From positions 73,725,935 through 73,789,934 of the forward strand of contig CM043950.1 in the NCBI GenBank assembly GCA_014529385.2: a stretch of 64,000 nucleotides of DNA. Direction: 5' to 3'. A program made the translations under genes and the position numbers. This DNA comes from Adiantum capillus-veneris (taxonomy: Eukaryota > Streptophyta > Polypodiopsida > Polypodiales > Pteridaceae). Below, in pieces: positions 44,091 to 55,970 of the stretch (positions are counted from its first letter, which is position 1; each line of letters opens with the position of its first letter). The notes under the pieces are model-generated. The model was not told the DNA's origin. It was given only the letters and a program-made list of their open reading frames with translations, and searched no databases.

Positions 44091-44946
44091 AGAAAGTCGT
44101 CGTAGACTAGAAGGCTATTTCCATCTTTTTCTTCATCCTCATCTTTGTCTTCTTTTGCCAAATACACTTTGGGCCTTGGATTTCTATTAGTGTTGCCTCT
44201 GCCCGTTTTAAAACACTTGGAAGGAAGGTGACCCTTCTTCCCAAAAATGCTGCAAGTATTTGATGCTAAACAGTCTTTTACTATGTGCCCTTCTTTGCCA
44301 CACTTGAAACAAGTTTTGCTACTAGATCTAACTACAAAATGTGCTCCCCCCTAAGTAGCACTCCTCCCTTGCTTCTTCTCCTCGTACATTAAAGAGTTAA
44401 TGAGATTTTGAAAATTTGGTGTTGGATCCTTCTCCTCAATTATGGTCATGATCTAGTCAAAGCTAGGTGGTAAGCTTGCTGGAAGAACTACAATTTTGTC
44501 CTTATCAGGTGTTGTACTATTTACATAAGCTAGTTGTGTGGTCATGCTTTTGAGGCGATTGACCAAGCTTGCAATATCTTTGCTATATTCCATTCGTAAG
44601 TTGTATAAATCCTTCTTTAGGCTCACTTTACTCTTCTTTTTACTAGCTCCAAAGTTTTTTTCTAGTGCTTCCCATGCAACTGATGAGGTTTCACATGATT
44701 ATCAGTGAAGTGTACATAATTGTCAGGTAGTGCAATGATTATGTTTCATAATGCCTACTCATCCTTAGCTTGATTTTGTGCGCTCATTTCTCGTGTCGGT
44801 ATGTATGCCCCATCAATGGATGACGGATCAATGATGGTTGGTCCGACGATTCCCCATAGTTCCTTTTTCATTGAGTAACCTTTCAACCTGGTCTTCCAAG
44901 TGTAGAAGCCGTCCCCATTAAATTTCCTAAGCCCTTTCTCTTCCAT
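44091..44946 (-). pseudogene. gag: Copia-type gag, sole protein of the element
   Basis: ATG at 44946 opens LRKFNGDGFYTWKTRLKGYS and KKELWGIVGP, a copia GAG start. The frame stops after AQNQAKDE and resumes with ALPDNYVHF, DLYNLRMEYSKDIASL and QNLINSLMYEEKKQG. There are two zinc knuckles in series: CFKCGKEGHIVKDC (intact) and CSIFGKKGHLPSKC (second Cys is Phe). An acidic tail KEDKDEDEEKDGNSLL ends at the natural-looking stop near 44091. At least two internal stops and a frameshift make this copy inactive. Confidence 0.8.
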
Positions 44947-45097
44947 TGCTAATACAGGGGTCTTAGCTTAGGAGACTCTCCCAGCCAATGTCTACCTCTT
45001 TACATGAGAACAACTTAATATCATCCCAATAAATGTAGATTTTGATATACATTGCAAAAGTTTTTGTGCTTGGATTGCAAAATTTTAAGGTTAATGG

Positions 45098-45132
<35 letters not shown>
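45098..45132. repeat. (GA)n microsatellite
   Basis: Pure GA run of about 35 bp in the leader of the GAG-only element. Confidence 0.95.
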
Positions 45133-45135
<3 letters not shown>

Positions 45136-45289
45136 AATTCGATTTTTGTGAAACTCCTCTTCACATTTTTTTGACCTTGAGTGCAAAGTCTTGAGTAGCT
45201 TGACTATTTTCTTGGAGCTCGAAAATGTGAATGCTCTTTTGAAGCTTTAATAGCCTTTGGAAAATGATTCCAAGGCTTTTCTTTTCTAT

Positions 45290-45660
45290 TGCAAGTAGGA
45301 AAGGGCTCCAAGGAAAGGGCTCCAAAAGAGGGCGATGTTAAAGAAGATATTTGCCTACAAGAACTCCCCTTGGGGTTGGGGTGGAGCGCTGTGCCATGTG
45401 AAAAGGGCTATGTCAACTGGATAGAGCGCGACCAGCCGGGGTCAAGACGGGCAGCAGGCCAGGAAAATTTTGGGTAGGTGCGGCCAACAGATAGCATCCA
45501 TGGGTAGGTGCAAAGACAAGGTCCATCGTCTGACGGCAAAAAGGCATGTGGGCGGCCGTTCAGACCCGGCGGGCTTCTTAAATCCACTTTGGCGCCTTGT
45601 TGAAGTCTGGTCGGGCGCCCATGTGAGGGTGGCCCCTTATGTCCCCTCTCTTTAGTCCAA
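45290..45660. other. GC-rich island within the GAG-only element leader
   Basis: A visibly GC-richer stretch than its surroundings, with GGGTAGGTGC repeated and many GGCGCC-type words. No coding motif; it may be an inserted foreign fragment. Confidence 0.45.
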
Positions 45661-45749
45661 TCCCTAAAAATAGGTTGTTCCCATGGCTTCAGTAAGGGAG
45701 TTCTACCTTTATTAAAGAAAAAGAGGTTTTAGCATTTAATGCTCAACAC

Positions 45750-45750
45750 G

Positions 45751-45817
<67 letters not shown>
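45750..45817. repeat. (CA)n microsatellite, about 33 units
   Basis: Near-pure ACAC run of about 68 bp, starting ACACGCACGC, in the same leader. Confidence 0.96.
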
Positions 45818-45819
<2 letters not shown>

Positions 45820-46234
45820 GTGCTTCAACTGCAGTTCTATAGAGATTGTAGAGATTGCAAGTGTGCAAAATTAACCGCGCTCTAAATTGTGCAAACGAAA
45901 GGCGATTTGAGCATGGATTGTCTTGACGGGAAGCTCTTGAGACTAGCTACTCATACCCATAAGTGATGAATTAAAATGGTGTTGCAGTTGAGGGTAATGC
46001 TAGGTACAAAATGATGAAAAATGATAAGATCAATGCAAAACAGACCTAATGGTGAAGGCTAATCCTAATTAGCTTTATAATTAGCTAGGAGAGTAGTGGC
46101 CCACGGGCCTCATCACACTATCCAATTGATGCTAATTAGAATAAGAGAAAATGTCAAAAGATCCTAGTGATGATTAGAAGATGCTAATCACACTAACATA
46201 GAAATAACAATGAATCTAACTAGCATAACGTGGT

Positions 46235-46246
46235 GCTCTAACACCA
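46235..46246 (-). other. Degenerate Met primer binding site
   Basis: Minus strand TGGTGTTAGAGC, two changes from TGGTATCAGAGC, two bases inside the 5' LTR. Confidence 0.7.
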
Positions 46247-46248
46247 CT

Positions 46249-46569
46249 TGATGGGGATGGGATCTTTCTAGCTATGGTGGATGAAAGAGAAACATCGTGC
46301 ACACAAGTGTGTGTGTGTTGTCTATGTTATCACTCAAGCAAATTAGGCTCCAAGATCAATTAACTTGGACTCATAAACATGATCTTGAGTATTTGCTAAG
46401 CCATCACAAGCTCACCATAACCTAGGGAGATGTAATGCAAAATAGACTTGTGTTTATTCATTCATGAAATGAGCTTCAGGTAGCCCTACAACCTTGCACC
46501 ACTGCATGTGGGATAATTCCTTCTCTTCACTCCTTCACTCATATTATAGGACAAAGCTCACACTTTACA
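46249..46569 (-). repeat. 5' LTR of the GAG-only element
   Basis: 321 bp, same length as its partner; begins TGATGGGGATGG and ends CACTTTACA. Confidence 0.88.
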
Positions 46570-47236
46570 CAAACATCTTTTAACATCTTCGTGGATTTAT
46601 ATCCATAGTAATACATATATGAGGTTAAAGCATAGTGCTCACCAAATGAAATGAGTATATATCAATCTCAAAATTAAAATTGTAAGCGCTCGTCAGTCTA
46701 TATGGAGCATTTGCTAACAAGCCGGGGATGGTGGTTTGATTGGACAGTCCCAAATGCTCATAGGGAAGACCCATTTGTGCCAACATCCACATGAAATATG
46801 AGATACCTCTACTAATTCCAAGTTCTCATCTTATGATCAAAACCTGCAAGAGGAAAGCATGTGAAATTTGTTTCTCTAGCCAATGCTGCATATGGTGAGG
46901 CCGATAGGAGAGAGCCCTATTATGACGAAGTAGAACGGTCCTACCAATGTACTAAAAGAGGGAAAAATAGCTTATTGTGTCTGACTAGATGCCACTATGA
47001 AGAGGAGGCATGTTCCTTGGAAGGAAACAATGAATCCACACACGGTCTCTAGCTAGACAATTGGACAACTCCAAGGTTGCGGTGCGATAAGGAAAATGTG
47101 AAGGAATCTCTGACCCTTAAAATCTCAGCTCGTACTAACCTCGATCTATGGAAGGCTAAAAAACCACGAAACGATTGGGTGCAAAGATATGATATTGAGT
47201 GGGACTATCAAAGTACCCCTACCAGTCATCATGAGC

Positions 47237-47269
<33 letters not shown>

Positions 47270-48600
47270 ACATAAATCCTAATCCTTGGCAATAAAGGTC
47301 CGATGGGTATGGTTAGGTGGTCACTAATTTGGGAGAGCTCAAGAGATGGATGAAGTTATAATTATGCCCAATAATAAATGTATCTCACATTCTGTTTCTT
47401 GCAACATTAATACTTATGCGATTCGGAATCTTATGTTTGGCAAAGTTTGTAATGGCTTATGCATTCAATTTCCACTATGAATGGCAACTAATCTGAATCT
47501 TGTGTGAGCAACTAAATTGAATACGGAGAGTCCTTAGAAATGAACCATAACCTTAATAATAAGTATGAAAACATTATGCAAAGAATTTACTTTCCATTCT
47601 ACATAAGAGAAACAATGTAAAGATGTTTGCATTAGTCAATTTATCTTAATATTGTTGGATAAATCGATCCTAATCTTTTAGACAATGTTGTACGTTTTGT
47701 AAATTTTGGGAGGGGAGTTCTTGAAAATTTTAATTATGAGGAAAATCATTGGACCTTTATTGAAACTTGTGATTGAATTCACGAGGCACTCACTTTTCTT
47801 TAGATGTACAACCTCTTTTTTTTTTTTTTTGCATGCAAAGTCATTCTTGATGAGGTTCTTCTTCATCTCTGCAGGTATCTCTATATAGTGTTATACGTAG
47901 GACCATCAGTTTATTACCAAGTCCTCTCCATGGTCGTTGTCCAAGTACGAATCCTTATGAATCATGGTGCCAATGTTTCTCCATTCAGTATGTGGAAAAT
48001 GATGATGAGCTGGTTGTAGACAAACCAATACCATTGGGCAATAGTTGGCAGTTTATAATTTTAAATGGCAATTTATACATTGTTTGATTGAATTCGAGTT
48101 CTAACTCCCTAGACCATACTACAAATAACTCTTAGAATGTACCCATTTGCCACAAGATTCAAAAGAAATAGCGTAACATTCTATACTCCTCTTACAAAAA
48201 TGAGTAAAAGCAAAGCGACAATAAACAAGAGCGGGAGAACTGCATTCCAAGTGCAAATTAATTTTGACTCTAAGTTCCCACAAAACGAAAATCTGAGGTA
48301 CAACACTTGGATTCAATTCATGATAAATTACGATATACAGTGATTTGAGTATACAGTTGGGAAAGTGGGGAAGTGGGTTGGTGGAAGGGAGGGCATGAGA
48401 AGGATGCAGCCCATGTAGCCTATAAATGTAGAGAGGAGTAGCGCAGCACCACGTTCAAACGGCTCCAACACGGCCTGGAAGGCTTCCAATGAGAGACACG
48501 CCAAGACCTGCATATTCTAGTAAGTAAGCTAACTACATGCCATACAACAACAAGGAAGTGTTTTTTTATCCATGGCGGAATTTGACGAAATTATGAATGA
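46570..48600. other. Unassigned, non-coding
   Basis: Short open frames only, none with a recognisable motif. A CT/CA run lies at 47237-47270 and a T run at 47814-47830. No element boundary was recognised. Confidence 0.4.
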
Positions 48601-48614
48601 ATTACCGTAACTCC

Positions 48615-48730
48615 CAGCATACCAGACTCAACTCCCAGCATACCAGACTAACTCCCAGCACCACGTGGGGAATAGCCCAGCATCACATGGCCCAGCACCG
48701 CGATGAAAGTAGCCCAGCACCACGTGGGGA

Positions 48731-48731
<1 letters not shown>
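48615..48731. repeat. Short imperfect tandem repeats
   Basis: ACTCCCAGCATACCAGACT occurs twice, then variants of CCCAGCACCACGTGGGGAAT occur at 48656 and 48714 with related AGCCCAGCA phrases between. Confidence 0.8.

Positions 48732-48770
<39 letters not shown>
48732..48770. repeat. (GA)n microsatellite
   Basis: Pure AG/GA run of about 39 bp. Confidence 0.95.
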
Positions 48771-48773
<3 letters not shown>

Positions 48774-48931
48774 TCGCTCTTGCGCCTGTGCGGGCAGAGC
48801 GAGAGAGCAAGCCCTGCGCCTTTATATGCGTGGTGTGGGCCTCTTGTTTTATAGGCCGCGAGTGGCCGCGAGTTGCGACCCTTCGCATCTCACACTCGGT
48901 TTAAACATGCTTTTCAAAGAAGTTGATGCTT

Positions 48932-49079
48932 TAGTGCCATAAATATAGAGGTATTGTACTCGTGAGTGTCGTGGTTGCGGAGGTTCTTCGAGTGAAGTCT
49001 GTGTTGATGGAAATAAAGGGAGAGTTCAATGGCCATATAAATGAAGAAGACTGTGACACTGTTGAGAAAATGGAGCTAT
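48932..49079 (+). pseudogene. Left part of an unidentified ORF interrupted by the LINE
   Basis: An open frame reads VVVAEVLRVKSVLMEIKGEF and NGHINEEDCDTVEKMEL up to the LINE insertion point at 49079. The frame continues on the far side of the LINE at 54093. The product is not recognised; it could be a host gene or an older repeat. Confidence 0.4.
49065..49079 (+). repeat. LINE target site duplication, left copy
   Basis: AGAAAATGGAGCTAT, 15 bp, identical to 54093-54107. Confidence 0.92.
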
Positions 49080-49209
49080 CAAATTTTTTTTAGGGGTCAT
49101 CGGGGACGCAAACCCTAGAGCTTAGGAGCCTAAGCTATGGTGGCATAACCTATCAACCCCCACCTGACGCTTCGCCCGCGATTGGCGAGGCGGGCATCTA
49201 ATCACCTGC

Positions 49210-50510
49210 ATGGACACTCATATCTCCCACTCCCCCTCATTCAATGCATGGGCATCTGGTCCGCCAGGGGGTACTACCTCTCTCATCTGCAACAACTCGT
49301 TATCCCCCTCTCCACAGTCCCTGAACAGAGCTTCGTCCTCTCTACTAACTGAAGCCCAGTTTCGCGAGTTCTCCAAGGCCTCCCGAAGAACATCGCACAG
49401 ACTCTCGAGGAAGCCCCTGTCTTCAGGCACAATGAGGGCTTCTTCTCCCAAAACGACCCGCTACCGAGGCGCTAGTGCGCTAGTATCAGGGGGCTGCTCA
49501 AGAGTCTTCCGGTGGACAACCTTCCTCCTTTCCCCAAGGTGATGACAAAAAAGAAAGGCTCAGACTCTACTGCTGACGGCCAAGGAATTGCTAAGGGAGG
49601 TCAGCCTCGGGTTGTCCTTTCTGTTGCTCAAGTTAGGAAAGCTCAGGTTGATCTTGAGAACAGGGCTCAGATAGGCTTGCTAGCGGGGGCGACGCCGCCT
49701 GTTGAATCCTTGAGAGGTTGGATCAGAAATCAGTGGGGAATCCTGGGTGCTCAAGTTGAAACCATCCAAGCGTTACCTAAGAATCAATACATATTTGTGT
49801 TTAAGTCTACTGATATGGATTTTTCTCTTTTAAGCTCTAACTCATGGCTGATAAGGAATTTGCCTCTTAGTCTGTTTAAATGGGACAAAGACTACAATCC
49901 GGAGAAGAATTCGTTAACTCATTTTCCTGTATGTTAGAGTTCACTAATTTACCTATGTATTATCATGGTCATCTAAGAACTATCGGAGACCAACTCGGGA
50001 GGGTGCTAGGAGGTAGACTGAAAGGGGAGTTCATCCCAGCCTGGCATTCGCGAGTGCTCATAGAAATGGATATAGCAAAGAAGTTACCCCAGAGCATGAC
50101 TATAATGCTCGATGATGGGGAGACCTTCTAAAAACCTCTCCAATACAAATATCTTCCAAGTGCTTGCTTCCACTGTGGAGCAAAGGGGCATTTTGTTGGA
50201 GACTACCCCATAAAAAACACCCCTCAGAAAGTAACCCCAAACGCTCCGACTAACCCCAGACTTGACACTAGCAAGAAAAATGGTAGACTTCATAAAGGTT
50301 CCACGCTCCCTAGTCCCATGGAGAGAAATGTAGACCTCAAGACTAAATTCAAAAATGCTAATAGGTTTGCCCTACTAGCAACTCTCCGAGAATGGAAAAA
50401 CTCAGTAGTTGTTGAGTCTATTGCTACCGAGTCAAGTGATGAAGATGAATCTCCCCAGAGACTAGAGAAACAGGTAAACAACATGGACATGGAAATGTCA
50501 CTTTGACCTC
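49210..50510 (+). pseudogene. LINE ORF1, GAG-like
   Basis: Starts MDTHISHSPSFNAWASGPPG, then after a frameshift LPPFPKVMTKKKGS; the DUF4283-like core is NQWGILGAQVETIQALPKNQ with LSSNSWLIRNLPLSLFKWD. After another frameshift LGRVLGGRLKGEFIPAW leads to a zinc knuckle CFHCGAKGHFVGDY, where the last Cys is Tyr. ORF1 proteins bind LINE RNA. Confidence 0.82.
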
Positions 50511-50692
50511 AACAAGGTAAGCCCCCCATCTGACTCCAACAAAGAAAACATAGACCCTAAATCGTCTAAGACTTCCTCCCAAACCCATATATATGGACAT
50601 ACAAAAAGACCATAAGACAGGTCAGGATGCAGTGTCTCAGAGCTCTCCAAAAAATGGGCAGGGGAAGCCAAGGAAAGAGAAGGAAGGTATAA

Positions 50693-51530
50693 AATGTAGA
50701 TAGTCTCCTGGAATGTGAAGGGGTTATCTAACCCCACAAAAGCTCAGAAAGTGAGACAGTGACTCTTCAACAATCCTATAGACATAGTCAGCCTTTAGAA
50801 AATCAAAAGGTCAGGTGCAGAGTTGGACCAGAGGCTCAAGATAGTTACTGACAAGACTTGGAGGCACTCTCTGCATCAAAAAGGAGCAAGAGGCACAACT
50901 CTAGGTGTTCCCCCCGACTGAAAGATCGACCTAAATAAAAGTCCGAGAGGTGACCATGGGGTCTCTATCTGTATACAAGAACCAAACTCCCTGCTTAATT
51001 GTCAGGATCTATGCAGCTGGCTCTCAAAATGATACGACCCAGCTCTGGGATTCTTTGGCTCACATCAGGGAAAAATTTATCATGATGAAAGACTTCAACA
51101 TGGTCGAATCTATAGATGACAGATTCAAGAAAAGAGGACAGTAGGCAGGGAGAAGGGTGCGTGGGACTAGCTAAAGTCTCATGTAGATCTATAGGACATA
51201 GGAACCCAAGGAGATTTCACCTAGCAAAATTACTGTCAAGGGGAAAAAAGTAGGAAAGCTAGACTTGACAAGTGTTATGTTAGTCTCCCGCTAGACAACC
51301 TCTTCAATAGGCTCAAGGTGAAAACTAGGATGACATCTTGCTTCTCTGCTCACTACCCCTTATTAGCCACACTTGATGACAAGGTCACCAAAATTAGAAA
51401 ACAGTGGTTCCACACTGATCCTAATCTGTTCAAACTCGAGGAATTTCAGAGTATCATCAAGGCTATTTGGATTCAACAGTTCTCCAAAGGTCATAATGGG
51501 CGGCTAAAGCCTGGGGTATTGCAGTAAAAG
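50693..51530 (+). pseudogene. LINE endonuclease domain
   Basis: Begins with the apurinic-endonuclease-like start IVSWNVKGLSNP preceded by a TAG. It continues in several frames (GVSICIQEPN; LDKCYVSLPLDNLFNRL; SCFSAHYPLLATLDDK; KIRKQWFHTDPNLFKLEEF). Catalytic residues are partly unreadable. The domain would nick target DNA. Confidence 0.78.
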
Positions 51531-51539
51531 AAACTCAAA

Positions 51540-53000
51540 TTAATCTTATTAGAATAAGGAAAGAGATCACAGAGATCATAAGAAAAAGAAAGGACAATAT
51601 CTATGAAGATCTTATCTGCCTAGAAACCTCGGCCAGTACTGACTCTAAGGATTAAATTCAAATCACAACCCTCAGACACAAACTCCGAGAGGAAGAAGGT
51701 CTTTATATTATTCACTCTAAAATTTTCTTTGGGGACTGGTGGGTGGGCAAGATTGTCAAGCCCACCAAGGAAATGTTGAAAATCATGAGAAAGAAACACC
51801 AGAAAGACTCTCTCCCCCTTCTTGTCCCAGACTCAGGTACTGCAACTTTAGTTGAAGAGAACATAGAAGTAGCTAAAACTCACTTTTCCAATCTCTTTAG
51901 CACCCCTGAAATAATTGACAATGATATTATCAAGGCTAGGAATGAGCTCTGGAAAGCTAGGCACAGGGTCATCCCTTCTAATGAGTATGTGAATCTGGAC
52001 CATTGAAGCATTAAATCCATGCAAAACTCCAGGAACTGATGGGCTGCCAGCCAAGTTCTATCAAACCTGTAAAGATATGTAGCCCCAATCCCTTCTTCTA
52101 GTATGGGAAGAATCTTTCAAATACAAGGCTCTTCCTGCTTCTATCAACACTGGAATCATCAAACTTCTTCACAAGAAAGGCCCTAAGGAATTTCTGTCCA
52201 ATTGGAGACCCCTAACCATGCTAACATAAGCCTACAAAAGTTTTGCCAAAGCTGTTGCAAATAGGATAATGCCTTCTTCCATGAAGTGGCCCTGCGGGGA
52301 ATAGAAAGGCTTCATCAAGGGGAGAAGAATATTGGAAGAAGTCATCTCTCCCTGTGAGGGGATTGACCATGTTGAAGAGAATGAACAAGGATTATGAGGG
52401 TTTGGAATGGTCATTTATCGTAGAAGGATTTCTTATGATGGGATTTGGTAGGACTCTAGTTAGCTTTATGGAAACCGTGCTAGGAAATATGAGAGCCAGG
52501 GTTGCGATCAAAACGGTATCTCTGATCCATTTCATCTCTCCAGGACTTTCCGGCAAGGATATCCGCTTGCCCCTTTTTACTTTTTGCAATCTCAGTAGAT
52601 GGACTTAACTGCTTAGTTAAAGACAGAATGGACAAAGGGATCATAAAAGGAATAGCACTGTCGGGCGGAAAGCAGCAATGCCTATCACAATTTGCATATA
52701 ATACAAATGCAGTGTTGATCAATGAAGACTCCTCATTGACAGCTTTCTGGGAATGTGCATATCTTCTGCAAAGCCTCGGGCTCCAAAATCAATCATGCCA
52801 AGACTAGGATCCGAGCAAGCAAAACACCAATCCCTAATTGGATCCTAAGTCAAGGATGTGAGATAATTCAAGATGTAACAATGTTCGGACTATAAGGTAT
52901 ACCTATGGGCTTCAATGTCACATTATCCCAAAGGTGGGCATGGGTTAGGGATCGGCTCACCACCAAACTCAACAGATGGCTGGGATTCCAAGCCTCCACT
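51540..53000 (+). pseudogene. LINE reverse transcriptase
   Basis: Recognisable pieces: GTDGLPAKFYQTCKDM, FLSNWRPLTML-like text, GFIKGRRILEE-type text, and the catalytic region QFAYNTNAVLINEDSS, where the family has FADD. At least two of the usual catalytic residues are therefore altered, plus numerous stops. Confidence 0.8.
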
Positions 53001-53990
53001 GCAGGCAGAGCCTTGGTAGTGAAGTGTTTCTTAATGGCATATGTTTTGTACTTCCTCTCTTGTTGGAGGCCACTTGATTTCCACCTCAAAGACATCACTA
53101 AGGTATGAAAGAATTTTCTTTGGTTAGGTGACCGCAACAAGAAGGGAGCAGCCAAGGTAGGGTGGCAAGTGTGTTGTCTCCCAAAAGAATCTAGAGGGTT
53201 GGGGATCACAGACATTACCAAAGTGGGTGAACTTTCCTTGGCTCACAATCTTTTTTGGCCCTCGGGATCTAACCTCCTCAAATCCCTATGGGCAGCATGG
53301 AATAGACATAGAGGGCTCATCAGAGTTTCCTGTGGCAACAAACACTCTTTCCCCATTAGAAGCACAGACTCAGTATGGCTACCCATAGCCCCATCCCACC
53401 AGTCACATAAGGAGAGTGCAAAACGGCAAGAAGAGTGCATCTCAAGGGCATAAGAACATGGAAGGATCTATGGAAAAAAGCAGAGCAGAGATAGGCTTTT
53501 TGAAACAACTTTTGCTACATGACTTCATAGGCACATTTTCTAGTATGTGGAATAAAATCAGAGCCGGGTTCTTTTGGATCATCTAGGTTGACTGGAACAA
53601 CATAATTTTTGACCAGGTTTACCAGACACCAAGTCTGAGAAAATTGTTTTGTTTTCTTAATCTGCAGGCAAACCAACTCAAGCTAGACAAAGTTACCCTA
53701 TACAATGCTGAGTATAAGGCTTGCTGGGCTGCTGGGAGTATTACACAAAAGCTGACATCAACAAAACTCATGAATTAATAGTCTATTAATAACTCGATTG
53801 ACCATCTCAGAAACATGTTGAACAAGTGTCTGGTAGAGTTTGAAACTACTAGGAGGTTGTGGTGGAATAGAATTAGGCTAATGCAAATTTTTGATGATAC
53901 CATGAGCTCCGTGTCTATGTAATGTATTTATCATTAAGGTTGTACCTAATCTACCCAAAAGTTATTTGCAATAATCCATCTGGGTTCCAT
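53001..53990 (+). pseudogene. LINE C-terminal region
   Basis: Reads WLGFQASTAGRALVVKCFLM, then VGWQVCCLPKESRGLGITDI and LAHNLFWPSG, which match the zf-RVT-type tail seen after RT in plant L1 elements. Confidence 0.7.
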
Positions 53991-54092
53991 CTCCCCAATA
54001 GTACATCTAAAGCCCATGGGGGCGAAGTAACTTTTGTAATTTTTCCTTATCTATTAATTTAACTAAGCAACCTTTTATGGAGAAAAAAGAAA

Positions 54093-54107
54093 AGAAAATG
54101 GAGCTAT
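54093..54107 (+). repeat. LINE target site duplication, right copy
   Basis: AGAAAATGGAGCTAT, identical to 49065-49079; partly merges with the A-rich LINE end. Confidence 0.92.
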
Positions 54108-54423
54108 TTTGTTTGAGTGCAATTAAGTATGATCCGACAATCATGTTGAAGAATAGGTGCATCTTCTTTGAAATGGAATGCAAGGAAGTGTTGGTTTAAG
54201 GATTAAAAATCTTAGTTATAACAATACTAATCTCAAACTTATGATGCATCAAACAAGGCTTGCGAAGTCTCAAATGGTAGAGGACCAAAATAAGGTAGGG
54301 ATTTCCATCGAGAGCCTCACGCAAGATGGAGACCAGACTATGTTTACACCTTTAATGCAATTTCATGATTCATGGGGACTGAAGTACATATGGCTAGCTA
54401 TTTGTGAGAGGTTAGAGGACTGA
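54093..54423 (+). pseudogene. Right part of the ORF interrupted by the LINE
   Basis: From the second target copy the frame reads EKMELFCLSAIKYDPTIMLK and RCIFFEMECKEV; a one-base frame change then gives SVGLRIKNLSYNNTNLKLMM, DQNKVGISIESLTQDGDQTM and FHDSWGLKYIWLAICERLED before TGA. In total about 105 codons. No family recognised. Confidence 0.45.
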
Positions 54424-54780
54424 GTTGAATTGGAAGTTGAGGTCAAAAGGCCAAAAACATTTGATGATGTATAAAAGGTTGCAATACTATGGTGTGCATG
54501 AGTGAGAGAGTAGATAGGACCAAATGAGCGTGCCTTTTCCAAGAGAGAGCACCTCCTTATATTAGGAACAAAGACTACATGCCAAGATGGCTACACATCA
54601 AGAACTACTAAGTGTCCTCCCACACTGGTCGGACACACACACACCACACCTCCCCCCTTAGGGAAGAAAAGATGGACATCTTTTTATAATCTTGCACTAA
54701 GAATGGACTCAATAAGAGGGATCAAATTCGATGCCTTATCTGGGGGGGAGTGATCATACAACGGCTTAAGGACTTGGGAC
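54424..54780. other. Non-coding
   Basis: No gene recognised. A CA-rich patch is at 54625-54650. Confidence 0.4.
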
Positions 54781-54935
54781 GGAACTTGGGGACTAGACTT
54801 GTCATCATGCCGATCATCATCAAGGCATGGAACTTGGGGACTAGACTTGTCATCATGCCGATCATCATCAAGGCACGGAACTTGGGGACTACACTTGTCA
54901 TCATGCCGATCATGGTCAAAGCATGGAACTCGTAC
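54781..54935. repeat. 48-bp tandem repeat, 3.2 units
   Basis: Copies start at 54781, 54829 and 54877 (GGAACTTGGGGACTA...), with a partial copy at 54925. The period is 16 codons and stays open on both strands (units such as LGTRLVIMPIIIKARN). Confidence 0.95.
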
Positions 54936-54949
54936 ATTTCACATATGTA

Positions 54950-55970
54950 AACATTATATCGCTATCCCAATGTAATGGAAAAAACGAGGAAGAGATACCT
55001 GAGGATTGGGCATGATATTTTTGTGACTTACATCCATTTCCATAAGGGGCTCAGTGAGCTTGAGTTGATGCTATTGCTAAGAGCTAAATGGAACAAGTGT
55101 TCGAAGAAACTAGTAGTGAGTTAAGGCACCCATATAGTGGTTTTAGTAACGCTTGCAAGAAAGAACCTTGACATAAAGCCTCAATTAATCAGAAGATTTT
55201 TATCTCACGTGGGGTTTGAATTGCACTTGCTGATAAAAAACCACAGACACTAACTCCTCCCACGTAATAATACTTAGTCCTCCACTTGTAATCAATGGAG
55301 AATAGAAACTCAAATAGAATGACCATAATTGGGGCATTAAATAAATGGATGTTCTCTGAGGCAATGTTTTTCCCCAACCAAAGTAGATCTTGTTACGTAT
55401 GAAATGAGTAATTTTTGGATACCAAATGCAAAAACATGATTTTAAAAATGCAAAGACTTGGAAGGATAAAAAGGGATGTACAAAGTGCATGATCGGTTCT
55501 CATTGGTGAAACAAACAGAGGCAAGTTTTTAGACCTACTAAAAGCTAGAAGGTACTCCTTTCCCCCTCAAAATGGCTCATCTTCCAACCTACTTTTCAAC
55601 GTAAAGTGCGAGGATTGATCTTGAAGGCACAACCGGCAAGCAACAAGAACCAATGGTAAGAAATAGTAATTGCCTTTGGTAATTGTGAATGCGATGAAGA
55701 TGGAGGATTGAAAAAGATGAGTTTTGGCGATGGTCCGATATGGAGACCTTCCGCAATCCAAAAGGCGAGTTGGCCATCATTTTTGCAGCCCAACTAAAAA
55801 TGATAACTTCCATTGATAAATATGGGACCTCAATTGCCTGTGAACATGCAGGCTTAGTATAATTTTCCTTTATTATAACAACTGGAAATCTTACATTTAG
55901 GAAGCATGTCATACTGGTGTCAATTCGATAGTTTAGGCACATTGTGGTGGTTGGAAACCACTGCTACTAG
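54950..55970. other. Unassigned non-coding
   Basis: Several short open frames without motif. No element boundary recognised. Confidence 0.4.

Larger units (their letters stand above)
43540..46569 (-). mobile_element. GAG-only LTR retrotransposon (TR-GAG-like)
   Basis: Two 321-bp LTRs (43540-43860, 46249-46569; about 10% divergent) enclose 2.4 kb. On the minus strand: 5' LTR, a degenerate Met primer binding site, a 1.3-kb leader, a copia-type gag, a short 3' UTR, a polypurine tract and the 3' LTR. Gag ends with a stop about 230 bp before the polypurine tract; there is no protease, integrase or RT. This matches the described TR-GAG class, although a pol deletion in this single copy is possible. 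No target duplication was identified. Confidence 0.8.
49080..54092 (+). mobile_element. L1-type LINE, near full length, inactive
   Basis: About 5.0 kb bounded by identical 15-bp target duplications. Order: 5' UTR, ORF1 with GAG-like domain and zinc knuckle, endonuclease, reverse transcriptase, C-terminal zinc-knuckle region, and an A-rich 3' end (54079-54098). Many stops and frameshifts are present and the catalytic RT pair is lost. Both ends look preserved, so it inserted as a nearly full-length copy. Confidence 0.93.

Noticed and set aside
1294-45817. Long GA, CT and CA dinucleotide runs as possible regulatory GAGA elements
   Set aside because: They are pure microsatellites in repeat-rich DNA; nothing in the sequence supports regulation.
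47678-47888. Open frames around a poly-T run at 47814-47830
   Set aside because: Phe/Lys-rich products of the homopolymer; no protein features.
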